This document shows, in pieces, positions 23,719 to 38,400 of a DNA stretch of 64,000 nucleotides. Each line of letters begins with the position of its first letter. The first letter of the stretch is position 1. This DNA is from Sepiola atlantica (taxonomy: Eukaryota; Mollusca; Cephalopoda; Sepiida; Sepiolidae). The notes below the pieces were generated by a model. That model worked only from the letters and a program-made list of their open reading frames with translations. It was not told the DNA's origin and did no database searches. The stretch is from positions 4,650,001-4,714,000 of the forward strand of contig CAUVYP010001208.1 of the NCBI GenBank assembly GCA_963556195.1, in the 5' to 3' direction. Both the position numbers and the translations under genes were made by a program.

Positions 23719-26700
23719 TTAGCGCGTTTTAAAGTTGATATCGCTTTTGTTTATAACTTCCACATTTGTTCGAATTGTGCAACGAGACTTTGCAGACAGT
23801 CGCGGAGACACATTTTCTACTGAAGTACCAAGTTTCAGAAGTGCAGCCCTTGTACTGCCGGAGATATGTCGATACAAACTGAATACGTAAAACATCAACA
23901 AAATTTAGCGCGTTTTAAAGTTGATATCGCTTTTGTTTATAACTTCCACATTTATTCGAATTGTGCAACGAAACTTTGTAGACAGTCGCGGATAGGCCTT
24001 TTCTACTGAAGTACCAAGTTACAGAAGTGCAGCTCTTGTACTGCCGGAGATATGTCGATACAAACTAAATACGCAAAACATCAATAAAATTTAGCGCGTT
24101 TTAAAGTTGATATCGCTTTTGTTTATAACTTCCACATTCATTCGCATTGTGCAACGAAACTTTGCAGACAGTCGCGGAGACACATGTTCTACTGAATTAC
24201 CAAGTTTCAGAAGTGCAGCTCTTGTACTGCCGGAGATATGTCGATACAAACTGAATACGCAAAACATCAACAAAATTTAGCGCGTTTTAAAGTTGATATC
24301 GCTTTTGTTTATAACTTCCACATTTATTCGAATTGTGCAACGAAACTTTGCACAGATTAGCGGAGTCACATGTTCTACGGAAGTACCAAGTTTCAGAAGT
24401 GCAGCTCTTGTACTGCCGGAGATATGTCGATACAAACTGAATACGCAAACTATCAACAAAATTTAGTGCGATTTAAAGTTGATATCGCTTTTGTTTATAA
24501 CTTCACCATTCTTTAGAATTGTGCAACGAAACTTTGCAGAGATAAGCGGAGTCACATGCTCTACGGAAGTACCAAGTTTCAGAAGTGCAGCTCTTTTACT
24601 GCCGGAGATATGTCGATACAAACTGAATACGCAAAACGTCGACAAAATTTAGCGCGTTTTAAAGTTGATATCGCTTTTGTTTATAACTTCCACATTTATT
24701 CGAATTGTGCAACGAAACTTTGCACAGATTAGCGGAGTCACATTTTCTACTGAAGTACCAAGTTTCAGAAGTGCAGCTCTTGTACTGCCGGAGATATGTC
24801 GATACAAACTAAATACGCAAACATCAATAAAATTTAGCGCGTTTTAAAGTTGATATCGCTTTTGTTTATAACTTCACCATTCTTTAGAATTGTGCAAGAA
24901 ACTTTGCAGAGATAAGCGGAGTCACATGCTCTACTGAAGTACCAAGTTTCAGAAGTGCAGCTCTTTTACTGGTGGAGATATGTCGATACAAACTGAATAC
25001 GCAAAACATCGACAAAATTTAGCGCGTTTTAAAGTTGATATCGCTTTTGTTTATAACTTCCACATTTATTCGAATTGTGCAACGAAACTTTGCACAGATT
25101 AGCGGAGTCACATTTTCTAGGTAAGTACCAAGTTTCAGACGTGCAGCTCTTGTACTGCCGGAGATATGTCGATACAAACTGAATACGCAAAACATCAACA
25201 AAATTTAGCGCGTTTTAAAGTTGATATCGCTTTTGTTTATAACTTCCACATTTATTCGAATTGTGCAACGAAACTTTGCAGACAGTCGCGGAGACACATG
25301 TTCTACTGAAGTACCAAGTTTCAGAAGTGCAGCTCTTGTACTGCCGGAGATATGTCGATACAAACTGAATACGCAAAACATCAACAAAATTTAGCGCGTT
25401 TTAAAGTTGATATCGCTTTTGTTTATAACTTCCACATTTATTCGAATTGTGCAACGAAACTTTGCACAGATTAGCGGAGGCACATTTACTACTGAAGTAC
25501 CAAGTTTCAGAAGTGCAGCTCTTGTACTGCCGGAGATATGTCGATACAAACTGAATACGCAAACTATCAACAAAATTTAGTGCGATTTAAAGTTGATATC
25601 GCTTTTGTTAATAACTTCCACATTTATTCGAATTGTGCAACGAAACTTTGCAGACAGTCGCGGAGACACATGTTCTACTGAAGTACCAAGTTTCAGAAGT
25701 GCAGCTCTTGTACTGCCGGAGATATGTCGATACAAACTGAATACGCAAAACATCAACAAAATTTAGCGCGTTTTAAAGTTGATATCGCTTTTGTTTATAA
25801 CTTCCACATTCATTCGAATTGTGCAACGAAACTTTGCATAGATTAGCGGAGTCACATGTTCTACGGAAGTACCAAGTTTCAGAAGTGCAGCTCTTGTACT
25901 GCCGGAGATATGTCGATACAAACTGAATACGCAAACTATCAACAAAATTTAGTGCGATTTAAAGTTGATATCGCTTTTGTTTATAACTTCACCATTCTTT
26001 AGAATTGTGCAAGAAACTTTGCAGAGATAAGCGGAGTCACATGCTCTACTGAAGTACCAAGTTTCAGAAGTGCAGCTCTTTTACTGCCGGAGATATGTCG
26101 ATACAAACTGAATACGCAAAACATCGACAAAATTTAGCGCGTTTTAAAGTTGATATCGCTTTTGTTTATAACTTCCACATTTATTCGAATTGTGCAACGA
26201 AACTTTGCAGACAGTCGCAGAGACACATGTTCTACTGAAGTACCAAGTTTCAGAAGTGCAGCTCTTGTACTGCCGGAGATATGTCGATACAAACCGAATA
26301 CGCAAAACATCAACAAAATTTAGCGCGTTTTAAAGTTGATATCGCTTTTGTTTATAACTTCCACATTTATTCGAATTGTGCAACGAAACTTTGCACAGAT
26401 TAGCGGAGTCACATGTTCTACGGAAGTACCAAGTTTCAGAAGTGCAGCTCTTGTACTGCCGGAGATATGTCGATACAAACTGAATACGCAAAACATCAAC
26501 AAAATTTAGCGCGTTTTAAAGTTGATATCGCTTTTGTTTATAACTTCCACATTTATTCGAATTGTGCAACGAAACTTTGCAGACAGTCGCGGAGACACAT
26601 GTTCTACTGAAGTACCAAGTTTCAGAAGTGCAGCTCTTGTACTGCCGGAGATATGTCGATACAAACTGAATACGCAAAACATCAACAAAATTTAGCGCGT

Positions 26701-26877
26701 TTTAAAGTTGATATCGCTTTTGTTTATAACTTCAACATTTATTCGAATTGTGCAACGAAACTTTGCATAGATTAGCGGAGTCACATGTTCTACGGAAGTA
26801 CCAAGTTTCAGAAGTGCAGCTCTTGTACTGCCGGAGATATCTCGATACAAACTGAATACGCAAACTATCAACAAAAT

Positions 26878-27063
26878 TTAGTGCGATTTAAAGTTGATAT
26901 CGCTTTTGTTTATAACTTCACCATTCTTTAGAATTGTGCAACGAAACTTTGCACAGATTAGCGGAGTCACATTTTCTACTGAAGTACCAAGTTTCAGAAG
27001 TGCAGCTCTTGTACTGCCGGAGATATGTCGATACAAACTGAATACGCAAAACATCAACAAAAT
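26878..27063. repeat. Hybrid monomer marking loss of an I unit
   Basis: The left part matches the E/P unit at 32454 ('accattcttt' followed by a B-type centre). The right end reads 'aactgaatacgc' like the I unit at 32640 instead of 'aacggaatac'. It is followed directly by D (27064), where the related locus has E/P, I, D. This fits a one-monomer deletion with the breakpoint between about 27001 and 27038. Confidence 0.75.
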
Positions 27064-27249
27064 TTAGCGCGTTTTAAAGTTGATATCGCTTTTGTTTATA
27101 ACTTCCACATTTATTCGAATTGTGCAACGAAACTTTGTAGACAGTCGCGGATAGGCCTTTTCTACTGAAGTACCAAGTTACAGAAGTGCAGCTCTTGTAC
27201 TGCCGGAGATATGTCGATACAAACTAAATACGCAAAACATCAATAAAAT

Positions 27250-30200
27250 TTAGCGCGTTTTAAAGTTGATATCGCTTTTGTTTATAACTTCCACATTTAT
27301 TCGCATTGTGCAACGAAACTTTGCACAGATTAGCGGAGTCACATGTTCTACGGAAGTACCAAGTTTCAGAAGTGCAGCTCTTGTACTGCCGGAGATATGT
27401 CGATACAAACTGAATACGCAAACTATCAACAAAATTTAGTGCGATTTAAAGTAGATATCGCTTTTGTTTATAACTTCACCATTCTTTAGAATTGTGCAAG
27501 AAACTTTGCAGAGATAAGCGGAGTCACATGCTCTACTGAAGTACCAAGTTTCAGAAGTGCAGCTCTTTTACTGCCGGAGATATGTCGATACAAACTGAAT
27601 ACGCAAAACATCGACAAAATTTAGCGCGTTTTAAAGTTGATATCGCTTTTGTTTATAACTTCCACATTTATTCGAATTGTGCAACGAAACTTTGCACAGA
27701 TTAGCGGAGTCACATTTTCTACTGAAGTACCAAGTTTCAGACGTGCAGCTCTTGTACTGCCGGAGATATGTCGATACAAACTGAATACGCAAAACATCAA
27801 CAAAATTTAGCGCGTTTTAAAGTTGATATCGCTTTTGTTTATAACTTCCACATTTATTCGAATTGTGCAACGAAACTTTGCAGACCGTCGCGGAGACACA
27901 CGTTCTACTGAAGTACCAAGTTTCAGAAGTGCAGCTCTTGTACTGCCGGAGATATGTCGATACAAACTAAATACGCAAAACATCAACAAAATTTAGCCCG
28001 TTTTAAAGTTGATATCGCTTTTGTTTATAACTTCCACATTTATTCGAATTGTGCAACGAAACTTTGCACAGATTAGCGGAGTCACATTTTCTACTGAAGT
28101 ACCAAGTTTCAGAAGTGCAGCTCTTGTAATGCCGGAGATATGTCGATACAAACTGAATACGCAAAACATCAACAAAATTTAGCGCGTTTTAAAGTTGATA
28201 TCGCTCTTGTTTATAACTTCCACATTTATTCGAATTGTGCAACGAAACTTTGCAGACAGTCGCGGAGACACATGTTCTACTGAAGTACCAAGTTTCAGAA
28301 GTGCAGCTCTTGTACTGCCGGAGATATGTCGATACAAACCGAATACGCAAAACATCAACAAAATTTAGCGCGTTTTAAAGTTGATATCGCTTTTGTTTAT
28401 AACTTCCACATTTATTCGAATTGTGCAACGAAACTTTGCACAGATTAGCGGAGTCACATGTTCTACGGAAGTACAAAGTTTCAGAAGTGCAGCTCTTGTA
28501 CTGCCGGAGATATGTCGATACAAACTGAATACGCAAACTATCAACAAAATTTTGTGCGATTTAAAGTTGATATCGCTTTTGTTTATAACTTCACCATTCT
28601 TTAGAATTGTGCAACGAAACTTTGCAGAGATAAGCGGAGTCACATGCTCTACGGAAGTACCAAGTTTCAGAAGTGCAGCTCTTTTACTGCCGGAGATATG
28701 TCGATACAAACTGAATACGCAAAACATCGACAAAATTTAGCGCGTTTTAAAGTTGATATCGCTTTTGTTTATAACTTCCACATTTATTCGAATTGTGCAA
28801 CGAAACTTTGCACAGATTAGGGGAGTCACATTTTCTACTGAAGTACCAAGTTTCAGAAGTGCAGCTCTTGTACTGCCGGAGATATGTCGATACAAACGGA
28901 ATACGCAAAACATCAACAAAATTTAGCGCGTTTTAAAGTTGATATCGCTTTTGTTTATAACTTCCACATTTGTTCGAATTGTGCAACGAGACTTTGCAGA
29001 CAGTCGCGGAGACACATTTTCTACTGAAGTACCAAGTTTCAGAAGTGCAGCCCTTGTACTGCCGGAGATATGTCGATACAAACTGAATACGTAAAACATC
29101 AACAAAATTTAGCGCGTTTTAAAGTTGATATCGCTTTTGTTTATAACTTCCACATTTATTCGAATTGTGCAACGAAACTTTGTAGACAGTCGCGGATAGG
29201 CCTTTTCTACTGAAGTACCAAGTTACAGAAGTGCAGCTCTTGTACTGCCGGAGATATGTCGATACAAACTAAATACGCAAAACATCAATAAAATTTAGCG
29301 CGTTTTAAAGTTGATATCGCTTTTGTTTATAACTTCCACATTCATTCGCATTGTGCAACGAAACTTTGCAGACAGTCGCGGAGACACATGTTCTACTGAA
29401 TTACCAAGTTTCAGAAGTGCAGCTCTTGTACTGCCGGAGATATGTCGATACAAACTGAATACGCAAAACATCAACAAAATTTAGCGCGTTTTAAAGTTGA
29501 TATCGCTTTTGTTTATAACTTCCACATTTATTCGAATTGTGCAACGAAACTTTGCACAGATTAGCGGAGTCACATGTTCTACGGAAGTACCAAGTTTCAG
29601 AAGTGCAGCTCTTGTACTGCCGGAGATATGTCGATACAAACTGAATACGCAAACTATCAACAAAATTTAGTGCGATTTAAAGTTGATATCGCTTTTGTTT
29701 ATAACTTCACCATTCTTTAGAATTGTGCAACGAAACTTTGCAGAGATAAGCGGAGTCACATGCTCTACGGAAGTACCAAGTTTCAGAAGTGCAGCTCTTT
29801 TACTGCCGGAGATATGTCGATACAAACTGAATACGCAAAACGTCGACAAAATTTAGCGCGTTTTAAAGTTGATATCGCTTTTGTTTATAACTTCCACATT
29901 TATTCGAATTGTGCAACGAAACTTTGCACAGATTAGCGGAGTCACATTTTCTACTGAAGTACCAAGTTTCAGAAGTGCAGCTCTTGTACTGCCGGAGATA
30001 TGTCGATACAAACTAAATACGCAAACATCAATAAAATTTAGCGCGTTTTAAAGTTGATATCGCTTTTGTTTATAACTTCACCATTCTTTAGAATTGTGCA
30101 AGAAACTTTGCAGAGATAAGCGGAGTCACATGCTCTACTGAAGTACCAAGTTTCAGAAGTGCAGCTCTTTTACTGGTGGAGATATGTCGATACAAACTGA

Positions 30201-32453
30201 ATACGCAAAACATCGACAAAATTTAGCGCGTTTTAAAGTTGATATCGCTTTTGTTTATAACTTCCACATTTATTCGAATTGTGCAACGAAACTTTGCACA
30301 GATTAGCGGAGTCACATTTTCTAGGTAAGTACCAAGTTTCAGACGTGCAGCTCTTGTACTGCCGGAGATATGTCGATACAAACTGAATACGCAAAACATC
30401 AACAAAATTTAGCGCGTTTTAAAGTTGATATCGCTTTTGTTTATAACTTCCACATTTATTCGAATTGTGCAACGAAACTTTGCAGACAGTCGCGGAGACA
30501 CATGTTCTACTGAAGTACCAAGTTTCAGAAGTGCAGCTCTTGTACTGCCGGAGATATGTCGATACAAACTGAATACGCAAAACATCAACAAAATTTAGCG
30601 CGTTTTAAAGTTGATATCGCTTTTGTTTATAACTTCCACATTTATTCGAATTGTGCAACGAAACTTTGCACAGATTAGCGGAGGCACATTTACTACTGAA
30701 GTACCAAGTTTCAGAAGTGCAGCTCTTGTACTGCCGGAGATATGTCGATACAAACTGAATACGCAAACTATCAACAAAATTTAGTGCGATTTAAAGTTGA
30801 TATCGCTTTTGTTAATAACTTCCACATTTATTCGAATTGTGCAACGAAACTTTGCAGACAGTCGCGGAGACACATGTTCTACTGAAGTACCAAGTTTCAG
30901 AAGTGCAGCTCTTGTACTGCCGGAGATATGTCGATACAAACTGAATACGCAAAACATCAACAAAATTTAGCGCGTTTTAAAGTTGATATCGCTTTTGTTT
31001 ATAACTTCCACATTCATTCGAATTGTGCAACGAAACTTTGCATAGATTAGCGGAGTCACATGTTCTACGGAAGTACCAAGTTTCAGAAGTGCAGCTCTTG
31101 TACTGCCGGAGATATGTCGATACAAACTGAATACGCAAACTATCAACAAAATTTAGTGCGATTTAAAGTTGATATCGCTTTTGTTTATAACTTCACCATT
31201 CTTTAGAATTGTGCAAGAAACTTTGCAGAGATAAGCGGAGTCACATGCTCTACTGAAGTACCAAGTTTCAGAAGTGCAGCTCTTTTACTGCCGGAGATAT
31301 GTCGATACAAACTGAATACGCAAAACATCGACAAAATTTAGCGCGTTTTAAAGTTGATATCGCTTTTGTTTATAACTTCCACATTTATTCGAATTGTGCA
31401 ACGAAACTTTGCAGACAGTCGCAGAGACACATGTTCTACTGAAGTACCAAGTTTCAGAAGTGCAGCTCTTGTACTGCCGGAGATATGTCGATACAAACCG
31501 AATACGCAAAACATCAACAAAATTTAGCGCGTTTTAAAGTTGATATCGCTTTTGTTTATAACTTCCACATTTATTCGAATTGTGCAACGAAACTTTGCAC
31601 AGATTAGCGGAGTCACATGTTCTACGGAAGTACCAAGTTTCAGAAGTGCAGCTCTTGTACTGCCGGAGATATGTCGATACAAACTGAATACGCAAAACAT
31701 CAACAAAATTTAGCGCGTTTTAAAGTTGATATCGCTTTTGTTTATAACTTCCACATTTATTCGAATTGTGCAACGAAACTTTGCAGACAGTCGCGGAGAC
31801 ACATGTTCTACTGAAGTACCAAGTTTCAGAAGTGCAGCTCTTGTACTGCCGGAGATATGTCGATACAAACTGAATACGTAAAACATCAACAAAATTTAGC
31901 GCGTTTTAAAGTTGATATCGCTTTTGTTTATAACTTCCACATTTATTCGAATTGTGCAACGAAACTTTGTAGACAGTCGCGGATAGGCCTTTTCTACTGA
32001 AGTACCAAGTTACAGAAGTGCAGCTCTTGTACTGCCGGAGATATGTTGATACAAACTAAATACGCAAAACATCAATAAAATTTAGCGCGTTTTAAAGTTG
32101 ATATCGCTTTTGTTTATAACTTCCACATTTATTCGAATTGTGCAACGAAACTTTGCAGACAGTCGCGGAGACACATGTTCTACTGAAGTACCAAGTTTCA
32201 GAAGTGCAGCTCTTGTACTGCCGGAGATATGTCGATACAAACTGAATACGCAAAACATCAACAAAATTTAGCGCGTTTTAAAGTTGATATCGCTTTTGTT
32301 TATAACTTCAACATTTATTCGAATTGTGCAACGAAACTTTGCATAGATTAGCGGAGTCACATGTTCTACGGAAGTACCAAGTTTCAGAAGTGCAGCTCTT
32401 GTACTGCCGGAGATATCTCGATACAAACTGAATACGCAAACTATCAACAAAAT
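27250..32453. repeat. 28-monomer tandem duplication, copy 2
   Basis: Same first 24 monomers as copy 1, then Ay, D, A, C (31710-32453), where copy 1 has A, C, B/E, D. Copy 1 unit 26506 looks like a fusion of the Ay (31710) and A (32082) units. The lineages differ there by a two-monomer deletion or insertion. One private change here is 'atatgttgatac' near 32047. The last monomer is also the first unit of the 34-monomer duplication. Confidence 0.9.
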
Positions 32454-35400
32454 TTAGTGCGATTTAAAGTTGATATCGCTTTTGTTTATAACTTCACCAT
32501 TCTTTAGAATTGTGCAACGAAACTTTGCACAGATTAGCGGAGTCACATTTTCTACTGAAGTACCAAGTTTCAGAAGTGCAGCTCTTGTACTGCCGGAGAT
32601 ATGTCGATACAAACGGAATACGCAAAACATCAACAAAATTTAGCGCGTTTTAAAGTTGATATCGCTTTTGTTTATAACTTCCACATTTGTTCGAATTGTG
32701 CAACGAGACTTTGCAGACAGTCGCGGAGACACATTTTCTACTGAAGTACCAAGTTTCAGAAGTGCAGCCCTTGTACTGCCGGAGATATGTCGATACAAAC
32801 TGAATACGCAAAACATCAACAAAATTTAGCGCGTTTTAAAGTTGATATCGCTTTTGTTTATAACTTCCACATTTATTCGAATTGTGCAACGAAACTTTGT
32901 AGACAGTCGCGGATAGGCCTTTTCTACTGAAGTACCAAGTTACAGAAGTGCAGCTCTTGTACTGCCGGAGATATGTCGATACAAACTAAATACGCAAAAC
33001 ATCAATAAAATTTAGCGCGTTTTAAAGTTGATATCGCTTTTGTTTATAACTTCCACATTTATTCGCATTGTGCAACGAAACTTTGCAGACAGTCGCGGAG
33101 ACACATGTTCTACTGAATTACCAAGTTTCAGAAGTGCAGCTCTTGTACTGCCGGAGATATGTCGATACAAACTGAATACGCAAAACATCAACAAAATTTA
33201 GCGCGTTTTAAAGTTGATATCGCTTTTGTTTATAACTTCCACATTTATTCAGATTGTGCAACGAAACTTTGCACAGATTAGCGGAGTCACATGTTCTACG
33301 GAAGTACCAAGTTTCAGAAGTGCAGCTCTTGTACTGCCGGAGATATGTCGATACAAACTGAATACGCAAAACATCAACAAAATTTAGCGCGTTTTAAAGT
33401 TGATATCGCTTTTGTTTATAACTTCCACATTTATTCGAATTGTGCAACGAAACTTTGCAGACAGTCGCGGAGACACATGTTCTACTGAAGTACCAAGTTT
33501 CAGAAGTGCAGCTCTTGTACTGCCGGAGATATGTCGATACAAACTGAATACGTAAAACATCAACAAAATTTAGCGCGTTTTAAAGTTGATATCGCTTTTG
33601 TTTATAACTTCCACATTTATTCGAATTGTGCAACGAAACTTTGTAGACAGTCGCGGATAGGCCTTTTCTACTGAAGTACCAAGTTACAGAAGTGCAGCTC
33701 TTGTACTGCCGGAGATATGTCGATACAAACTAAATACGCAAAACATCAATAAAATTTAGCGCGTTTTAAAGTTGATATCGCTTTTGTTTATAACTTCCAC
33801 ATTTATTCGAATTGTGCAACGAAACTTTGCAGACAGTCGCGGAGACACATGTTCTACTGAAGTACCAAGTTTCAGAAGTGCAGCTCTTGTACTGCCGGAG
33901 ATATGTCGATACAAACTGAATACGCAAAACATCAACAAAATTTAGCGCGTTTTAAAGTTGATATCGCTTTTGTTTATAACTTCAACATTTATTCGAATTG
34001 TGCAACGAAACTTTGCATAGATTAGCGGAGTCACATGTTCTACGGAAGTACCAAGTTTCAGAAGTGCAGCTCTTGTACTGCCGGAGATATCTCGATACAA
34101 ACTGAATACGCAAACTATCAACAAAATTTAGTGCGATTTAAAGTTGATATCGCTTTTGTTTATAACTTCACCATTCTTTAGAATTGTGCAACGAAACTTT
34201 GCAGAGATAAGCGGAGTCACATGCTCTACGGAAGTACCAAGTTTCAGAAGTGCAGCTCTTTTACTGCCGGAGATATGTCGATACAAACTGAATACGCAAA
34301 ACATCGACAAAATTTAGCGCGTTTTAAAGTTGATATCGCTTTTGTTTATAACTTCCACATTTATTCGAATTGTGCAACGAAACTTTGCACAGATGAGCGG
34401 AGTCACATTTTCTACTGCAGTACCAAGTTTCAGAAGTGCAGCTCTTGTACTGCCGGAGATATGTCGATACAAACTGAATACGCAAAACATCAACAAAATT
34501 TAGCGCGTTTTAAAGTTGATATCGCTTTTGTTTATAACTTCCACATTTATTCGAATTGTGCAACGAAACTTTGCAGACAGTCGCGGAGACACATTTTCTA
34601 CTGAAGTACCAAGTTTCAGAAGTGCAGCCCTTGTACTACCGGAGATATGTCGATACAAACTGAATACTCAAAACATCAACGAAATTTAGCGCGTTTTAAA
34701 GTTGATATCGCTTTTGTTTATAACTTCCACATTTATTCGAATTGTGCAACGAAACTTTGCACAGATTAGCGGAGTCACATTTTCTACTGAAGTACCAAGT
34801 TTCAGAAGTGCAGCTCTTGTACTGCCGGAGATATGTCGATACAAACTAAATACGCAAAACATCAATAAAATTTAGCGCGTTTGAAAGTTGATATCGCTTT
34901 TGTTTATAACTTCCACATTTGTTCGAATTGTGCAACGAGACTTTGCAGACAGTCGCGGATACACATTTTCTACTGAAGTACCAAGTTTCAGAAGTGCAGC
35001 CCTTGTACTGCCGGAGATATGTCGATACAAACTGAATACGCAAAACATCAACAAAATTTAGCGCGTTTTAAAGTTGATATCGCTTTTGTTTATAACTTCC
35101 ACATTTATTCGAATTGTGCAACGAAACTTTGTAGACAGTCGCGGATAGGCCTTTTCTACTGAAGTACCAAGTTACAGAAGTGCAGCTCTTGTACTGCCGG
35201 AGATATGTCGATACAAACTAAATACGCAAAACATCAATAAAATTTAGCGCGTTTTAAAGTTGATATCGCTTTTGTTTATAACTTCCACATTTATTCGCAT
35301 TGTGCAACGAAACTTTGCAGACAGTCGCGGAGACACATGTTCTACTGAATTACCAAGTTTCAGAAGTGCAGCTCTTGTACTGCCGGAGATATGTCGATAC

Positions 35401-38400
35401 AAACTGAATACGCAAAACATCAACAAAATTTAGCGCGTTTTAAAGTTGATATCGCTTTTGTTTATAACTTAAACATTTATTCGAATTGTGCAACGAAACT
35501 TTGCATAGATTAGCGGAGTCACATGTTCTACGGAAGTACCAAGTTTCAGAAGTGCAGCTCTTGTACTCCCGGAGATATCTCGATACAAACTGAATACGCA
35601 AACTATCAACAAAATTTAGTGCGATTTAAAGTTGATATCGCTTTTGTTTATAACTTCACCATTCTTTAGAATTGTGCAACGAAACTTTGCAGAGATAAGC
35701 GGAGTCACATGCTCTACGGAAGTACCAAGTTTCAGAAGTGCAGCTCTTTTACTGCCGGAGATATGTCGATACAAACTGAATACGCAAAACATCGACAAAA
35801 TTTAGCGCGTTTTAAAGTTGATATCGCTTTTGTTTATAACTTCCACATTTATTCGAATTGTGCAACGAAACTTTGCACAGATGAGCGGAGTCACATTTTC
35901 TACTGAAGTACCAAGTTTCAGAAGTGCAGCTCTTGTACTGCCGGAGATATGTCGATACAAACTGAATACGCAAAACATCAACAAAATTTACCGCGTTTTA
36001 AAGTTGATATCGCTTTTGTTTATAACTTCCACATTTATTCGAATTGTGCAACGAAACTTTGCAGACAGTCGCGGAGACACATTTTCTACTGAAGTACCAA
36101 GTTTCAGAAGTGCAGCCCTTGTACTACCGGAGATATGTCGATACAAACTGAATACTCAAAACATCAACAAAATTTAGCGCGTTTTAAAGTTGATATCGCT
36201 TTTGTTTATAACTTCCACATTTATTCGAATTGTGCAACGAACCTTTGCACAGATTAGCGGAGTCACATTTTCTACTGAAGTACCAAGTTTCAGAAGTGCA
36301 GCTCTTGTACTGCCGGAGATATGTCGATACAAACGGAATACGCAAAACATCAACAAAATTTAGCGCGTTTTAAAGTTGATATCGCTTTTGTTTATAACTT
36401 CCACATTTGTTCGAATTGTGCAACGAGACTTTGCAGACAGTCGCGGAGACACATTTTCTACTGAAGTACCAAGTTTCAGAAGTGCAGCCCTTGTACTGCC
36501 GGAGATATGTCGATACAAACTGAATACGCAAAACATCAACAAAATTTAGCGCGTTTTAAAGTTGATATCGCTTTTGTTTATAACTTCCACATTTATTCGA
36601 ATTGTGCAACGAAACTTTGTAGACAGTCGCGGATAGGCCTTTTCAACTGAAGTACCAAGTTACAGAAGTGCAGCTCTTGTACTGCCGGAGATATGTCGAT
36701 ACAAACTAAATACGCAAAACATCAATAAAATTTAGCGCGTTTTAAAGTTGATATCGCTTTTGTTTATAACTTCCACATTTATTCGCATTGTGCAACGAAA
36801 CTTTGCAGACAGTCGCGGAGACACATGTTCTACTGAATTACCAAGTTTCAGAAGTGCAGCTCTTGTACTGCCGGAGATATGTCGATACAAACTGAATACG
36901 CAAAACATCAACAAAATTTAGCGCGTTTTAAAGTTGATATCGCTTTTGTTTATAACTTCCACATTTATTCGAATTGTGCAACGAAACTTTGCACAGATTA
37001 GCGGAGTCACATGTTCTACGGAAGTACCAAGTTTCAGAAGTGCAGCTCTTGTACTGCCGGAGATATGTCGATACAAACTGAATACGCAAACTATCAACAA
37101 AATTTAGTGCGATTTAAAGTTGATATCGCTTTTGTTTATAACTTCACCATTCTTTAGAATTGTGCAACGAAACTTTGCAGAGATAAGCGGAGTCACATGC
37201 TCTACGGAAGTACCAAGTTTCAGAAGTGCAGCTCTTTTACTGCCGGAGATATGTCGATACAAACTGAATACGTAAAACATCGACAAAATTTAGCGCGTTT
37301 TAAAGTTGATATCGCTTTTGTTTATAACTTCCACATTTATTCGAATTGTGCAACGAAACTTTGCACAGATTAGCGGAGTCACATTTTCTACTGAAGTACC
37401 AAGTTTCAGAAGTGCAGCTCTTGTACTGCCGGAGATATGTCGATACAAACTAAATACGCAAAACATCAATAAAATTTAGCGCGTTTTAAAGTTGATATCG
37501 CTTTTGTTTATAACTTCACCATTCTTTAGAATTGTGCAAGAAACTTTGCAGAGATAAGCGGAGTCACATGCTCTACTGAAGTACCAAGTTTCAGAAGTGC
37601 AGCTCTTTTACTGGTAGAGATATGTCGATACAAACTGAATACGCAAAACATCGACAAAATTTAGCGCGTTTTAAAGTTGATATCGCTTTTGTTTATAACT
37701 TCCACATTTATTCGAATTGTGCAACGAAACTTTGCACAGATTAGCGGAGTCACATTTTCTACTGAAGTACCAAGTTTCAGACGTGCAGCTCTTGTACTGC
37801 CGGAGATATGTCGATACAAACTGAATACGCAAAACATCAACAAAATTTAGCGCGTTTTAAAGTTGATATCGCTTTTGTTTATAACTTCCACATTTATTCG
37901 AATTGTGCAACGAAACTTTGCAGACAGTCGCGGAGACACATTTTCTACTGAAGTACCAAGTTTCAGAAGTGCAGCCATTGTACTACCGGAGATATGTCGA
38001 TACAAACTGAATACTCAAAACATCAACAAAATTTAGCGCGTTTTAAAGTTGATATCGCTTTTGTTTATAACTTCCACATTTATTCGAATTGTGCAACGAA
38101 ACTTTGCACAGATTAGCGGAGTCACATTTTCTACTGAAGTACCAAGTTTCAGAAGTGCAGCTCTTGTACTGCCGGAGATATGTCGATACAAACGGAATAC
38201 GCAAAACATCAACAAAATTTAGCGCGTTTTAAAGTTGATATCGCTTTTGTTTATAACTTCCACATTTGTTCGAATTGTGCAACGAGACTTTGCAGACAGT
38301 CGCGGAGACACATTTTCTACTGAAGTACCAAGTTTCAGAAGTGCAGCCCTTGTACTGCCGGAGATATGTCGATACAAACTGAATACGCAAAACATCAACA

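Larger units (their letters stand above)
22046..27249. repeat. 28-monomer tandem duplication, copy 1
   Basis: Starts with a J/B2 hybrid (22046), then E1, R, G, S, Q, B2, E, P, I, D, J, B2, E, short B, E1, R, A, F, A, C, E1, Q, B2, A, C, B/E hybrid, D. It is 5204 bp (28 units minus four bases). Units up to about 26600 match those 5204 bp downstream almost exactly. They share the private variants 'aagtagatatc' (22248 / 27452) and 'tcgctcttgttt' (about 23000 / 28204), which the related 46-50 kb copy lacks. This indicates a recent duplication. Confidence 0.92.

Noticed and set aside
34221..34604. 127-codon plus-strand frame
   Set aside because: It spans two monomers only because local changes remove the usual stop. 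The same region is a plain E-B-K satellite run with no promoter or codon signal.
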